14,355 bases of DNA, from assembly GCA_001304035.1 (NCBI GenBank), contig LJUD01000065.1:1-14355 (forward strand), given 5' to 3'. Positions 14,067 through 14,355 of the stretch are shown one piece after another. The notes under the pieces are model-generated. The model saw only the letters and a list, made by a program, of their open reading frames with translations. It made no database searches and had not been told where the DNA came from. The stretch is from a bacterium SM23_31 (GTDB lineage: Bacteria > SM23-31). A program made the position numbers and the translations under genes. Each line of letters opens with the position of its first letter. Positions within the stretch are counted from its first letter, which is position 1.

Positions 14067-14355
14067 GGTATATTCCTCCAATATATGATTTGTTCATTAA
14101 TAAAAATATAAAAATTATTCGAATATTTTTTTTATAATCACCGCATGTTACGTAGCTACATGAAAGGAATGACTATAAATAAAAAATATCATTTAAAAAA
14201 CAGTAACATGTCTTTTAAGGTATTTGTTAGAGGCAATTGAGAAGGGAAAATATTGATAATTAAACTAAAATATGTTTGAAATAGAGGAATAATTTAGTTA
14301 AATTGAATTCGGAGTTGGAGTTCTAGCAAAGTTCCCTTCTCTATAAGCCCCGTTT
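14067..14355. other. AT-rich upstream region of the peptidase, no gene seen
   Basis: These 289 bp precede the minus-strand peptidase and should hold its promoter and 5' leader. An exact 8-bp inverted repeat, CATGTTAC (14144-14151) with GTAACATG (14203-14210), brackets about 50 nt; CATGT...ACATG also pairs locally at 14144-14162. An A/T run spans 14121-14136. At the right edge, short GGAGTT units repeat (14311-14322). No complete gene is supported, and I cannot tell whether one enters from beyond the edge. Confidence 0.5.
14074..14079 (-). promoter_or_regulatory. Shine-Dalgarno deciding the peptidase start
   Basis: The minus strand reads GGAGGA, then 7 nt (ATATACC), then ATG at 14066. The SD overlaps codons of the alternative TTG start, which rules that start out in practice. 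Confidence 0.85.

Noticed and set aside
14067..14081. Longer peptidase start at TTG 14081
   Set aside because: The GGAGGA ribosome site lies inside that extension, and the signal peptide begins properly at the ATG 14064-14066.

Overview
The window looks like a chromosomal segment from a bacterium of the FCB supergroup (Bacteroidetes / Ignavibacteria / Calditrichaeota-like). Three things suggest this: a secreted peptidase ending in a type IX secretion C-terminal sorting domain (the 'LEQNYPNPFNPVTTI' linker and the 'MMLIK' end), a large DUF4175-type coiled-coil membrane protein, and a member of the periplasmic family that databases name 'asparagine synthetase B' in Bacteroidetes. No phage, transposase, CRISPR array, rRNA or tRNA was recognised. 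All family names come from reading the translations, not from a database search.

Layout from left to right. (1) A citrate synthase of the eukaryotic type on the minus strand, cut by the left edge of the window; its three catalytic residues are visible. (2) An AT-rich divergent intergenic region of about 540 bp. (3) A TonB-dependent outer-membrane receptor on the plus strand. (4) A DUF4175-like membrane protein of 1160 residues with a coiled coil of about 600 residues. (5) A 109-residue single-pass membrane protein on the minus strand, overlapping the DUF4175 gene tail to tail by 4 nt. (6) An exported TPR protein of 637 residues. (7) About 320 bp packed with hairpins and palindromic repeats. 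(8) A secreted 'AsnB-like' protein split into two frames at a point where about 30 residues expected from the family also seem to be missing. (9) A repeat-bearing intergenic region ending in a strong hairpin terminator. (10) A large secreted thermolysin-like metallopeptidase on the minus strand, with propeptide, two tandem Ig/PKD-like domains and a T9SS sorting domain. (11) A 289-bp AT-rich leader with no gene.

Most of the products act at the cell envelope: nutrient receptor, inner-membrane/periplasmic coiled-coil protein, periplasmic TPR protein, secreted protease. Only citrate synthase is cytosolic central metabolism. There is no tight operon: genes are separated by 150-350 bp and strands alternate. 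The three minus-strand genes have clear Shine-Dalgarno sequences and the plus-strand genes do not. The points most worth checking are the broken AsnB-like gene, a palindromic repeat that supplies the C-terminal codons of the TPR gene, and the composition breaks inside the peptidase gene. I found no convincing new defence or mobile system.
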